Source: Prorocentrum cordatum (Eukaryota > Sar > Dinophyceae > Prorocentrales > Prorocentraceae). From it: 64,000 nt of DNA. A program made the position numbers and the translations under genes. The DNA lies in assembly GCA_963575745.1 (NCBI GenBank), contig CAUYUJ010018337.1, positions 140,001 through 204,000 on the forward strand, read 5' to 3'. This document shows positions 35,147 through 45,971 of this stretch, piece after piece. The notes beneath the pieces were generated by a model. The model was not told the DNA's origin, ran no database searches, and saw nothing but the letters and a program-made list of their open reading frames with translations. The first letter of the stretch is position 1. Each line of letters begins with the position of its first letter.

Positions 35147-35719
35147 CGCCGCGGAGGCCCGCTGACGGCAGTGTCGTCCCTGCGGGCCGCTAAGTTTCAG
35201 TGAACCGAGACGCCTGCGGGCCCCTCCTCCGTCCTCCTCCTCCCCCTGCGGCCGCTCCTCGGAGCGTTGCTTCCCGCGTCTTCCCTACCCTGCTGCATCC
35301 CCATCTTGGCCCGCCCCTGCAGCGCGCCGTAAGGATGCAAGGGCCTTGGCGGCATGGTATCTGTTGTTTATCCAGCCCCCCAGCTTCGGAACGGAAAGCT
35401 TAGGATGCAAGGGTACCCTTTGGAAAGGTCAGCATCCTGACTCTGCGCCTTGCCTGCGCCGTGGGCCAAGTGCGACGGATGGCGGCGAAGGGATGACGGA
35501 GGACTATGTTCCTATCTGTACGCAAGGTGCCGTGTACTTCACAGGCCAGAATGTGGCGCGCGTCCCATTACGAGAACGGAGGCGACGCCGCCAGCGCGCG
35601 ACTGCTGCAGTCCAAAATCAAACAAGTGGCAGCTCCACGGGAACAGGAGCGTGCGGGCTGGCTCCTGCGTCGGAGCTGTCGAATTATGTTGCAGCCTGTG
35701 CTCAAGCATGTGCTCTGTT
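35147..35719. other. intergenic region between the two minus-strand genes, copy 1
   Basis: 573 bp, G/C-rich, with CCT-rich stretches. It must hold the 5' leader of the kinase-like gene and the 3' end of its neighbour. No promoter motif recognised. Confidence 0.5.
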
Positions 35720-38254
35720 TCAGCCTGTCTTCGGCTTCTTCTTCTTCTTCGAGGTCGAGGAGTCGTCTGAGGACGAGGAGTCGGAGGTCGAGGGCGCGTC
35801 GGCGTCGCGCTTCTTACCCTTCTTACCCTTCTTCTTTTCATCATTCTTGTCCTTCTTCTTATTATCATTATTGTCCTCCTTCTTGTCATCCTTCTTGCCC
35901 TCCTTCTTGTTTTCGTCCTTCTTCCCATCATTGGGGGCTGCCCGCGTCCACGAACTGCCTGATCTTGGCCATTTGCTTCGGCTTCCTCCCCTTGTAGCAG
36001 AGCAACGTGACCTCGTGCGAGCACGAGTTCGCCAGGCCTCGCTGCCCCTGGAAGTGGCCGAACTGCTGCATCTGTTCCGTGTTGTAGGCGAGGTGGTATG
36101 TGACCGTGCGGAACTTGTTTGCGGCGAGGATCTTCAGGATCTTCGGGAGGTTCGACTGCGCGCGGCCCGTCAGCACCCACAGCACGTCCCGTCCACCGAC
36201 CATCAGCGGTTCCAGGGACTTCAGGTAGCGTGTGAAATCCAACGCGTCCAGCGCGGGCTCACGGTGCGTGAGGCCTTCCCCCTCGAAGACGCAGCACAAC
36301 TTCGCATTCTCGACATCGTAGAAGTCCATCGCTGATGCATTCTCTGTGAGGTTCTGGTATAGGCGTGTCTTAGTAACCGAAGCGTTGATATCCATGGCGC
36401 TGCCCTCCGCCGCGATCATGACGACCCGCGTATCCAGCACGGTAGAGCACTGCTGCTCGCACAGCGCCTTGAAATTATTCACGTCGCTCGGGGAGACGTC
36501 GATCTTCTTCTTGTCCTCGGAGGCCGCCTCCGCTGTTCCAGCACCGCCCGCTGTTGCAGCACCGACCGTGTCGCTGTCTGCAGGCTTTTGCTCTGACGGC
36601 TCCTGGGGGGTTCCCACGAGGGAGTCGTGCGCGATCTGGAACTTCTCGAAGAACCTCTTGTTCACTCGCACGCTCCTGTGGAACTTGTCCAATGTTGTAG
36701 CGCTCGGCGCACGGCTGGGTGAGGGCGCCAGAGATCTCCTGCTTGCAGAAGCCCTGGCCTATTTCGAGGAAGTGTTTCATCGCCAGGCGCAGCGCCTCGG
36801 TCGGCAGTGACTGCGCCCAGGTCGGGTCCTTGTCAGGCCCCTCAGTCTTCTCGAAGAACTTGAGCGGCGAGTCGAGGTATTGCCTCGCCATGACCATGAC
36901 TTTTCTCTCGGCGGCGTTCTCCTGTGTGTATGTTGTTTCAGTGCTGTTGCAGCCAGTGCTCCCTTTGAACAAGTCTGGGTACTGTTTCAGAAAGTTCGCC
37001 ACGTATTCTTCGCCCACAAGGTCTCGCCCACTGCCTGGCCGATGGTGGAGGCGCTGCACGGTTCCTTCACGCTCTTCCGCCACATCCGCGTGCACAGGCT
37101 TTCCAAGACGTGCCCCAGCGAGGTAGCGTCCGTCTTCGCGATGATCGTCCCAAGCTGTGTGGGCCTGTCCAGCAGATTGTCTCGCCCCCAACGGTTCACG
37201 GCGTCATCCAAAAGCAGCCATGCCCCCGGGCATTTTTCGAGAGCGAACCAGTTGACCATGTGCGTCTTGACGGTCCTCAGGCTGGGGCAGCGCATAAGCC
37301 CCCACTTTATATTTTTTTCCAACCACGCCTGCACCTTCTCTGCCGAGGGGTTCCCGCCACCTGGCCCGCCGCTCTTCAAGATGTCCGCCGCGCGTGCCGC
37401 GATGCGCATGAGGTGCTGGTTCCCGACCCCGAGGAAATTGCGCAGGCGCTCGTTGCGGGATCTCTGGTTGACAGACCACTTGAACTTGTTCTCCTCGACC
37501 TCCTCAGCCGCGCGCCCCGGGATCAGCGCGAAATCGAAGGGCCAATCCAGAATCAAGTCCTCCACCGCTTCTACGGCCTGCCTGTTGCCTTCCTCTTTCG
37601 CCCAGTAGTAGGCCAGCCAGGCAGCGTTGACCACGACGTCACTGCCCAAACGCTAGAACTTGCCGATCTCGGGCACAGCGGTCTGGTTCACGTTGGTGAT
37701 CATGATGGGGATCTCGTTCCCTTTCTCAACCTGCTTCGGGATGTTCCAACGCCTGCCACCCGTGACCTGGCTTAGCGTCTCCACGATGCGCCGCTGTGGG
37801 TTACCCTGGGCTGTGCACTCGACGTCGCCAGCGCCCTCAAGAGAGTCGTTCGCTGTTTCAGCCGCGTCGTCCGTCGGCACGTTCCGCATGAACATGTCCG
37901 CAGCCACGTTCTCCACCTTGCCCACCGTGATATTCTCCTCCAGGAAACTGTTGTCGATGGGCGCCGTATACGCCAGGTTCAGATATGCATTCCTGCGCTC
38001 GCCCTTCTCGTTACACTCTTCGATGATCCTGGCGAGCTTCTCCTGCAATGGAGTTCTCTCCTTGCTGTCATTCTTCGAGATCTTCTTCGACTGGTCCTCC
38101 TGCGACTTGCCTGGCTTCTCCCTCTTCGCCGTGCGGCCCTCTCGGCGACGCGCTTCGGGATGGTCTTGAGAAGCCGTTTAAAGTCAGTCTCGATGAGGGG
38201 GGAAACCTTGTCGGCCCAGAAGTCCTTGAACGGCTGCACCGCGAAGCCGCTCAT
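35720..38254 (-). pseudogene. large protein with Lys/Ser-rich tail, copy 1, frameshifted
   Basis: Start ATG at 38254 ('MSGFAVQPFKDFWADKVSPL'). A one-base loss near 38131, compared with copy 2 (48371), shifts the frame within 'ERAAQAKREKPG'. Further downstream come 'NAAWLAYYWAKEEGN', 'WLEKNIKWGLMRCPSLRTVK' and 'YVANFLKQYPDLF', then a globular stretch with 'DVLWVLTGRAQSNLPKILKI', 'RGLANSCSHEVTLLCYKGRK', and finally a Lys/Asp/Asn- then Ser/Asp-rich tail ending 'KKKKKPKTG' at 35720. The tail suggests a nuclear or nucleic-acid-binding role. I recognise no domain. Frame changes near 37000, 36695 and 35940 are shared with copy 2, so they are older than the duplication, or are introns. Confidence 0.6.
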
Positions 38255-39312
38255 CGCGCTCAGGCGGGCTGGTTCAGCTGCGGGCTGGCCGTTCCACCTC
38301 GCGCGCCTGTTGCAGGTCGGGCTGGAGCCGCGGTGGGAATGGAATTGGGCAGTGATGGAAGAAGAGGGGCCGTTGTAGCCGATGGAACGTCCAGAGGGCG
38401 GGTAGGAAGCAAAGCGATAATAGCGGCAACCAATTCTAGACGAACTCACGGATGTCGGAAGTCACCCATTCCCTCGAAGCAATGCGAAGATTAATGCATT
38501 TTCAGCGAGCGAGGGCGCCAAGAGCCTGTCGAGTTCTCCCCAGATGGCCTACCAGCTCTTGATGGGTGGGCCCAGAGATCTTGCAAGGCCCCAACGGCAC
38601 CAAGAAATTCTAACTACCCTAAGAGCCTCAAGAGGGGATCCCAGAAATTCTATCTCCCCACAGGGCCTCAAGAGAGATTGGCAGCAATTCCTCGCCCCTC
38701 AGGGCGTCAAGAGGAGATCCCAATCTTCAGCGCGCTCATTTTTTGAGTCCCAGTAGATCCAGAACCCCATAAATATGTTATTATTTCGGGATTCGCTGCC
38801 AGGCCGAAGGTTTCGACTGACTGCGCTAGCCGCTAGAACAGAGAACAGCTACAGCGCGCCCCCCCCCCCCGCCCGCGCGGCGGACAGCGTCGGATAATTC
38901 ATGTCGTCGGGGGGGGGGGGCCCTGGAGCCATGGGGCGTTGATCCGATCGGCATAAGCCCGACACTTGCGCAAACGTCCAGCGGCGCCAGTGGGGGGGGG
39001 GGGCGCGCTGCGGGACGGGGGATGAGACGGCGCGCATGCTGCAGCTCGCGCGGCCTCGCATGGAGCGCGCGCGCGGCATCGGGCCGACGGACCGAAAGAA
39101 GCAGCCGCGGGGGTGGCGTCCTGCAGGGCACAGAATGCAGATGAGGCCTAAGGATTAAGGGCGAGTCGGGTCGGGTCGTCGTCGCGTCGTCGTCGTCGTC
39201 ACGGTCGTCGTCGCGGTCGTCAAAATCTCTAATCATATCGCCTCGCCCCCATCTCCCCCCCCCCCTCCCCCCATCTACTCCAACGCGCGGCGCGTGGCGG
39301 GCCCTCACCGCG
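38255..39312. other. intergenic region, copy 1, with a three-unit ~45-bp repeat
   Basis: 38575-38735 holds three imperfect units of 'ccctcagggc.tcaagaggagatcccagaaattct' type. 38855-38930 has C and G homopolymer runs. 39165-39225 is a GTC/GTCG tract. The unit around 38603-38800 recurs at 48855-49060 and, alone, at 54040-54215. Confidence 0.55.
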
Positions 39313-40233
39313 CTAGCAGCCCGCAAAATCGCGGTTAGTTTTGGGGCGGTGGCCGACGCGCATGTGAAGAAGGTTGCGCCTGCCATAGTGATCACTGCGG
39401 ATCCCTGAACAGGGCGCGCAGAGCTTCCTGGAGCATACACGCTCAAAGAAGCCGCCGCATACGGTGCAGATGTCAATGCTGCGATAGCGGGCCATCACGC
39501 GGCTGCTGCGGTACCCGAGCGCGCCAGCCGCGAGGGGCAAGATCCGGCGGAAGTGCGGTGCGATCCACGGCGCAGTGGCTGGCCAGCCGAAGTCGTTGGC
39601 CTCAGACCCCTCGGGCGCCTCCAAGGCTTGCCCCGCTGGTGCCGGCGGAGGCAGCCCAGGCTGCCCAGGCTGCACAGCGACAGGAGGAGGCTGCCCAGCG
39701 GCAGCGACAGGAAATGCTGGGGGTGGGAGTGGGAGCGCGGCCCCTGCACCACCCGGAGCTGCAGCGGCGCCCACAAGGCCTGCGGCCGCAGCGCCACCAC
39801 CAGCAGCAGCTGGCACATGAACTGCATGCTGGAACACGGCGGCTGCCCCGGGGCGCGCGGGTCGTCGCCGCCGCCGCCCGCCGCGACTCCATCTCCATTG
39901 ATGGCCACACCGCCCACCACGACTCCATCTCCATTGATGGTCACACGAAGCTGGAGCTGGATGCGAATCGTCGTCGACGGCCCAGATGCTGCCATCGCGG
40001 CCATCGCGGCGAACGTCGACGCCGCGTCGACGCCTGAGTCCGAGGCGGGGGGGGGGTCGCCTGCTCAGGCTGAGGAGGAGTACAGCCGAAACACTGGACC
40101 TTCGCACTGCAGACGGCTGAGGCTGAGGCAGCGACGCCGACGGACGGTGACGACGACGACGGGTCACGGGCCATGGGCCACCGGCCACGGGGGAGACCGT
40201 CGGACCGTCGGGGGGCGCCGCACGATGACTCAT
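39313..40233 (-). CDS. proline/alanine-rich protein with C-terminal CxxC zinc-ribbon-like motif, copy 1
   Basis: Reading frame from a candidate ATG at 40233 to a stop at 39313. The N-terminal half is Arg/Pro/Ala-rich. A 33-bp direct repeat (cores 'catcaatggagatggagtcg') lies at about 39895-39960 and reads INGDG in another frame, so the true frame of the first half is uncertain. The C-terminus is protein-like: 'SEANDFGWPATAPWIAPHF', then 'CTVCGGFFERVCSRKLCAPC' with C-x2-C-x7-C-x4-C-x2-C spacing that could bind zinc, ending 'GHRPKTNRDFAGC'. It is preserved with few changes in copy 2. Function unknown; the start is a guess. Confidence 0.5.
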   Translation of the reverse strand: MSHRAAPPDGPTVSPVAGGPWPVTRRRRHRPSASLPQPQPSAVRRSSVSAVLLLSLSRRPPPRLGLRRRRGVDVRRDGRDGSIWAVDDDSHPAPASCDHQWRWSRGGRCGHQWRWSRGGRRRRRPARPGAAAVFQHAVHVPAAAGGGAAAAGLVGAAAAPGGAGAALPLPPPAFPVAAAGQPPPVAVQPGQPGLPPPAPAGQALEAPEGSEANDFGWPATAPWIAPHFRRILPLAAGALGYRSSRVMARYRSIDICTVCGGFFERVCSRKLCAPCSGIRSDHYGRRNLLHMRVGHRPKTNRDFAGC

Positions 40234-40314
40234 CTGCGAGGGCCCTCCGTCGGGAGGCCCCTCGACCACTCGGCCCTCCCGACGGGAGTCGACAGCCAGG
40301 GCCCGAGAATCCGA

Positions 40315-41140
40315 ACGTATGTTAGAGCTCCCTGGGAGCTCTAACATACGTATGTTAGAACTCCGTGGGAGCTCTGCGGCGGAGGCGGCGGCGGCGGGTA
40401 GGTTAGTGCTACCAGGGAGCTCTAACATAGCATGTTAGAGCTCCCAGGGAGCTCTAACATGCTATATTAGAGCTCCCATGTTAGAGCTCCCTGGGAGCTC
40501 CAAAATACCGAGCTCCAACGGAGCTTTAACATAGCATGTTAGAGCTCAGTGGGAGCTCCCTGGGAGCTCTAACATGGTATGTTAGAGCTCCGTGGGAGCT
40601 CTAACATGGCTTGTTAGAGCTCCAACGGAGCTCTAACATAGCATGTTCGAGTATGTGAGAGCTCCCTGGGAGCTCTAACATGGCATGTTAGAGCTCCGTG
40701 GGAGCTCGAACATGGTATGTTAGAGCTCCGTGGGAGCTCTAACATGGCTTGTTAGAGCTCCGACGGAGCTCTAACAAAGCATGTTCGAGTATGTGAGAGC
40801 TCCCTGGGAGCTCTCTAACATGGCTTGTTAGAGCTCCCAGGGAGTTCTAGCATAGCATGTTCGAGTATGTTAGAGCTCCCTGGGAGCTCTAACATGCCAT
40901 GTTAGAGCTCCCATGTTAGAGATCCCTGGGAGATCTAACATGCCGAGCTCCAACGGAGCTTTAACATATCATGTTAGAGCTCCGTGGGAGCTCCCTGGGA
41001 GCTCTAACATGGTATGTTAGAGCTCCGTGGGAGCTCTAACATGCTCTGACATGCTATGTTAGAGCTCCCAGGGAGCTCTGACATAGCATGTTAGAGCTCC
41101 AACAGAGCTCTAACATAGCATGCTCGAGTATGTTAGAGCT
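40315..41140. repeat. chained palindrome array A1
   Basis: About 22 units in which GTTAGAGCTCC + short centre + GGAGCTCTAAC alternates with AACATnnnATGTT. Centres vary (CTGG, GTGG, CAGG, AACG). A short GGC tract interrupts at 40378-40398. Each unit is self-complementary, so either strand can fold as a row of hairpins. Confidence 0.95.
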
Positions 41141-41149
41141 CTCGCCAGG

Positions 41150-41512
41150 GGGGGGGCCTTGGCCGTTGCGCAATCGATTGTGACACGGTTGAGCCCCCCC
41201 CCCGGCGAGAGGGGGGGGGTCTTAACCGTTGCGCAATCGATTGTGAAACGGTTAAGGGGCGGCGGCGGCGGCGGCGGCGCTTAACCGTTGCACAATCGAT
41301 TGCGCAACGGTTAAGGCTCCCCCCTGGCGAGAGGGGGTCTTAACCGTTGCACAATCGATTGCGAAACGGTTAATGGGCGGCGGCGGCGGCGGCGGCGGCG
41401 GCGGAGCGCCTAACCGTGACACAATCGATTGTGCAACGGCGAAGACGCCCCTGGCGAGAGGGGGGTCTTAACCGTTGCGCAATCGATTGTAAAACGGTTA
41501 AGGGGTGGCGGC
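41150..41512. repeat. second palindrome array B1 (CAATCGATTG core)
   Basis: Six palindromes of about 34 bp, TTAACCGTTGCGCAATCG|ATTG.GAAACGGTTAA type, with centre ATCGAT. They are separated alternately by GGC/GCC tracts and by 'cccctggcgagagggg' blocks that are themselves palindromic. Confidence 0.95.
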
Positions 41513-41950
41513 GGCGGCGGCGGGTAGGTCAGAGCTCCCAGGGAGTTCTAACATGGTAGGTTACAGCTCCAGGGGGCTCGAACATGGCATGTTAGAGCTC
41601 CCAGGGAGCTCTAACATGGCATGTTAGAGCTCTCACGGAGCTCTAACATAGCGTGTTAGAGTATGTTAGAGCTCCCTGGGGGCTCTAACATCGTATGTTA
41701 CAGCTCCGTGGGAGCTCTAACATAGCATGTTCGAGCTCCATGGGAGATCTAACATGCCATGGTCGAGTTCCACGTGAGCCCTAACATAGCATGTTAGAGC
41801 TCCACGGGAGCTCTAACATCCTCTGTTAGAGCTCCCAGGGAGATCTAACATAGCTTGTTCGAGCTCCCTGAAGCTCTTCTAAAATACCATGTTAGAGCTC
41901 TCTGGAAGCTCTAACATGCCATGTTAGAGCTCCCTGGGAGCTCTACCACG
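41513..41950. repeat. chained palindrome array A2
   Basis: Continues the GTTAGAGCTCC/GGAGCTCTAAC units up to 'gagctctaccacgcgagggaaatcg', where the 5' flank of the following gene fragment begins. An inverted copy of this boundary is at about 55285. Confidence 0.9.
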
Positions 41951-42061
41951 CGAGGGAAATCGATCAACGAAGGGGGATCCCTCAAATCGCCCTGCCCCTC
42001 GGGAACCCACAAAATAGCCTCCTGGACCCCTCTTGGTTCCATGTATCAGATCACCCAGCTC

Positions 42062-42090
42062 TCCTGTAGCGCAGGCACCTTGGCTCAAGG
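42062..42090 (+). other. possible relict spliced-leader sequence
   Basis: TCCTGTAGC, five extra bases, then CACCTTGGCTCAAG. This resembles the dinoflagellate spliced leader, which ends ...TTGGCTCAAG (established knowledge): the last ten bases match exactly and the first block matches with one extra base. It lies 28 bp before the ATG of the gene fragment. The copies at 55149-55176 and 59264-59292 (minus strand) keep parts of it. Confidence 0.35.
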
Positions 42091-42117
42091 CATTTCTTGC
42101 AGCGCCTGCAGGCTACC

Positions 42118-42555
42118 ATGCCAGAAATGGGGGCCAGCGCAGGGAGGCCTGGCCCATGTCCAGAAACCGTCATCATGGACCCTGACATTGGACCCATTGG
42201 TGCGCCATGGCTAGAAGTTCGCGGGTACGTTTCGAAGAAGAGTGGGGAACCTAAGGCGCCCTGGTGGTTTTGTTTACCGTGCGAGAAATGGGCAGCCCCG
42301 ACGCACCAGATTTCGGCGGACCACATCAAGAATTTTAAAAAATGAGCATCTCTGGTGGCATAATGCTTGTCCACAGGGTTCTGATGTGGAGAAGGCCGCA
42401 TGGTGCTCTAAGATCATGAACACTGTGGTGCTCCACTCGAGCTACGCCCCGAAGCGGAAAACGATGAAGCGGATGATAGGAGGTCGTCGAAGAAGCCCAA
42501 GCCCAAGGGCAGAGAGAGCAGAGAGCAATGGCAACGTGAAGGCCATCAGCAAGAA
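42118..42555 (+). pseudogene. Trp/Cys/His-rich family member, truncated copy
   Basis: Plus-strand copy of the gene at 58436-59236, starting ATG 42118 ('MPEMGASAGRPGPCPETVIM'). The module 'PWWFCLPCEKWAAP...H..N' is kept. An extra A in an A-run near 42340 (six A here, five in the 54-kb copy) breaks the frame, and the family's second base loss near 42455 is shared with the 54-kb copy. The gene is cut at 42555, where the second unit of the tandem duplication begins inside the oxygenase-like sequence on the other strand. Confidence 0.75.
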
Positions 42556-45397
42556 GGGCGAGGGGGTGATCTGCAAATTCCCGCCCTTGTTGAGGCTGCG
42601 GCACTTCGGGGGGCTTTCGTCGTCCACGATGCCTGCGACCTCTGTTTTCAAGCCCTTTGCCGCCTCGTCGCCGCGGGCGCATTTGGAGACGGTTGCTCCC
42701 GTGTCCAGGCGCTCCTCGGCCAAATTCTGCCAGCACGGGTCTCTCTGCAAGAAACGGAGCAAGTCTGGGTCCAGCTCCGCCTCCGCTATCGTGCCCGTGC
42801 CGTTTTTCCTTGCGCCATGGAGATGCGCACGTCGAGCTGGGCGCCAGCCGGCTGCAGGAAGCGACGAGCCCTTAGACGACTGATGGTCGCTCTGGCGCCA
42901 GGGTGCCAAAGCAGGCAGCTCTCGGCGGCCTTCAACAAGTCTGGGGGGCAGTCTGCAAGTTCGTCAACAGGCCAGCGTCCTCGGCCGTCGAGTGCCTTCG
43001 CTGCTTCAGCCTTTAGCCAATCCTCGCCCGACCGCTTGAACCACATCTCAAAGAAAGGCAGGTTGTCCAGCCACTGGGCGGGTTCCTGGTCCTCGAAATT
43101 GTAGAAGTCTCCCGACCCTGGCTCCTTGCCTGGGGTCCCCAAGACCTCCCTGCAGAAAACCGCGAAGTCTTTCGGGTGCCCCCCTGGATGCCCGAGCGCG
43201 CCGCAAGGCTCTGGTTGGAACAACACCTTGCGCGTGTACAACTCCGCCAACAGGCACCCGATGGACCACATGTCCAGGTCCTCTGGGTAGCCAAGAAAAC
43301 GTCTACCGCTCTGTAAGCGGGCGCGCGTACTCCGAGGTCATCGCAGGCCGGGCTGTAGCGCAGTTTCTTCTTCAACCTGCCGTGGGGATCCGCCATCTCC
43401 GCACAGCCGGGGTCGGCGAGCACCACCTGCGGAGATGGGCGGATGGAGGAGAGGGGAGCGACGGCGACTGAGCTCCCCCTGGAGGGAAGGGCGGGATAGA
43501 GGGCACGACGACGGCATCTCGGGGGAAGGGTGGAAACTCCCTTGTTAGAACTCGGTGTGAGACCTAACATGAAGGCTAGTGAGATAAGCTGAGCTCTGAC
43601 CTCGTCTATGAGGGCGTCGTCGGAGCTCTAACATGCTATGTTAGCGCTCCATGGGAGCTCTGACACGCTATGTTAGAGCTCCATCAGAGCTCTCACATGC
43701 TATGTTAGAGCTACCTGGGGAGATCTGACATGCTAGGTTAGGGCTCCCATGGAGCTCTAACATGGCACGTTAGCGCTCCATGGGAGCGCTAACATAGCAT
43801 GTTAGAGCTCCCTGGGAGCTCTAACATGGTATCACGTGCTATGTTAAAGCTCCCTGGGAGCTCTAACATACTATGTTAGAGCTCCATGTGAGCCCTGACA
43901 ACTCGGGATCTTAGTCGAAGAAACTACGATGATGACGAGGATGACGACGACGACGAGGATGACGACGACGATGATGACGAGGACGACGAGGACGACGACG
44001 ACGAGGACGACGAGGATGACGAAGATGACGAGGACGACGAGGACGACGAGGACGGCGAGGACGACGAGGACGACGAGGACGAGGAGGACGAGGAGGAGGA
44101 GGACGACGACGACGGCGGCGACGACGACGGCGACGACGACGTCGACGACGAGCGCCTCGAAGGCACTCGGGATCTGCCAGTCGAACTGCAGCTTGCTCTT
44201 TGGGCACGGCGCGACGGGATCCCATTCGCCGAGCTCACGTGATACAAGTGCCCTCTTTTCGAAGCAGCCGCGCGTCTGCGGCGATCCTCGCATTAGGATG
44301 TTTGCGGGCTTGATGTCGCAATGAATGAGGCCCCTGTCGTGCATGTACTGGAGCCCTTCGAGAACGCTGTTCAGGACGTGGCGCATCCCTGCCTGCGCGA
44401 AGGAGGACTTCTTGAGGAATTGGCGGACATCGATCTCGAACAACTCGTGCAGGAGGCCGATGTGCTCCGTACATTTCCAATCTATCCTTGGTACTGGCTG
44501 TTGCAGTTATCGGTGTGCTTTCTTCGGGACTGTTGCAGTTCCTGGGCACAACCTCCTGAAAAGGCCCACGTCGAGTAAGCGAACGAGACGCGGGTGCGTG
44601 CCCACAGCACCGTGGCGCGTGACCTCATCCAGGGCCCCTCCGACGGCATCCGTATTGAACCCCTTCTGCGCATCGCTGGGGTCGCCCCGCAGCACCACGA
44701 TCGCAAGGCCAATATTGTCGCCCCGTCGCGTGCCCAAGTAGACCTTGCCGAAAGAGCCCTGACCGAGCTCCCCTCCTTCCCACTGCACGTCGTACTCGAG
44801 CGGCAGGTCCTCGCACTTGCCATTCCGTTTATTTTGGTACGCGTGCCCGACCGCGTCGAGCTTCAGCGCAAGTAGATTCACACGACCCTCGTCGTGGGAC
44901 ACCGCTCTCGGACCAGCAGGCCCGCGACGAGCAGCTGCCGGTGGCGTAGGCTCCGATGCCCCGTCCGCGGCGGGAGCGAGCACCTTCCCCAGCGCGTCCT
45001 CTAGGGTTTCTCCTGCGACACCGTGGCCCTCGGCGACAGCTGGCTCATCTTCTGCAGCGTTAGCTGTTCCAGCCCATTTCGCGCACCCTGGCGCCCCCGC
45101 AGGCTTGCTCACATAGTCTTTCCAGTTGGCGCCCAGCGCAATCTTGAGGAGCCGCGTGCAGGTGTCATGCGAAACTGGCTTTGGCCACGTCAACACACAT
45201 TTGTTCTTCGTTACCTTCTCCAGCGTCACTTTTGCTGTCGGGGCCCCTTTTGCCACCCTGGCCATGCTATTGCTGCAGGTCCCCCTCAGCTTCTTGTTGA
45301 TCTTGTCGTTGTTCGACCCGTCACCCTGCAGGTAACAGCCCCACTTATAGAAGAGAGCCTTGTTCCTGTCGCGACCGCTGCCGCCCGGGGCAGCCAT
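42556..45397 (-). CDS. kinase-like gene, copy 2, oxygenase domain truncated
   Basis: Start ATG at 45397. Exon 1 is open through 'GGALDEVTRHGAVGTHPRLVRLLD' (GAG here where copy 1 has TAG). The 72-bp intron lies at 44498-44569, exon 2 with 'HCDIKPANIL' follows, and exon 3 starts at 43426 with 'VVLADPGCAEM'. As in copy 1 the VAIK lysine is not evident, DFG is DPG, and the frame changes by one base after 'AVDVFL'. The C-terminal oxygenase-like domain is cut off after 'SLNKGGNLQITPSP' and the reading frame runs on into antisense sequence of the neighbouring gene fragment. It could be a complete stand-alone kinase-like protein or a degraded copy. Confidence 0.6.
43427..44148 (-). repeat. kinase intron 2, copy 2: palindrome array plus GAC/GAG tract
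   Basis: 43620-43905 contains palindromic units, and 43925-44148 the GAC/GAG tract. Order matches copy 1 but unit number and centres differ (for example 'gttagcgctcc' and 'gagcgctaac' variants that keep base pairing). Confidence 0.7.
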
Positions 45398-45971
45398 CGC
45401 CGCGGAGGCCCGCTGACGGCAGTGTCGTCCATGCGGGCCCGCTAAGTTTCAATGAACCGAGACGCCTGCGGGCCCCTCCTCCGTCCTCCTCCTCCCCCTG
45501 CGGCCGCTCCTCGGAGCGTTGCTTCCCGCGTCTTCCCTACCCTGCTGCATCCCCATCTTGGCCCGCCCCTGCAGCGCGCCGTAAGGATGCAAGGGCCTTG
45601 GCGGCATGGTATCTGTTGCTTATCCAGCTCCCCAGCTTCGGAACGGAAAGCTTAGGATGCAAGGGTACCCTTTGGAAAGGTCAGCATCCTGACTCTGCGC
45701 CTTGCCTGCGCCGTGGGCCAAGTGCGACGGATGGCGACGAAGGGATGACGGAGGACTATGTTCCTATCTGTACGCAAGGTGCCGTGTACTTCACAGGCCA
45801 GAATGTGGCGCGCGCCCCATTGCGAGAACGGAGGCGACGCCGCCAGCGCGCGACTGCTGCAGTCCAAAATCAAACAAGTGGCAGCTCCACGGGAACAGGA
45901 GCGCGCGGGCTGGCTCCTGCGTCGGAGCTGTCGAATTATGTTGCAGCCTGTGCTCAAGCATGTGCTCTGTT
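45398..45971. other. intergenic region between the two minus-strand genes, copy 2
   Basis: Counterpart of 35147-35719 with a few substitutions. No separate feature recognised. Confidence 0.5.

Larger units (their letters stand above)
32284..41138. repeat. segmental duplication, copy 1
   Basis: Matches 42556-51425 in the same orientation. The offset is 10,272 bp at the left end and shifts to 10,251 and about 10,242 further right through small length changes in repeats. Homology starts at GGGCGAGGGGGTGATCTGC inside the oxygenase-like domain and ends at GTTAGAGCTCTC in the palindrome array. Confidence 0.95.

Noticed and set aside
35346-36335. 329-codon plus-strand frame, and its twin at 45598-46566
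   Set aside because: It is antisense to the Lys-rich-tail gene, whose minus-strand composition (Lys tail, globular segments) is clearly protein-like. The plus frame gives Phe/Ser runs from the complementary tail codons.
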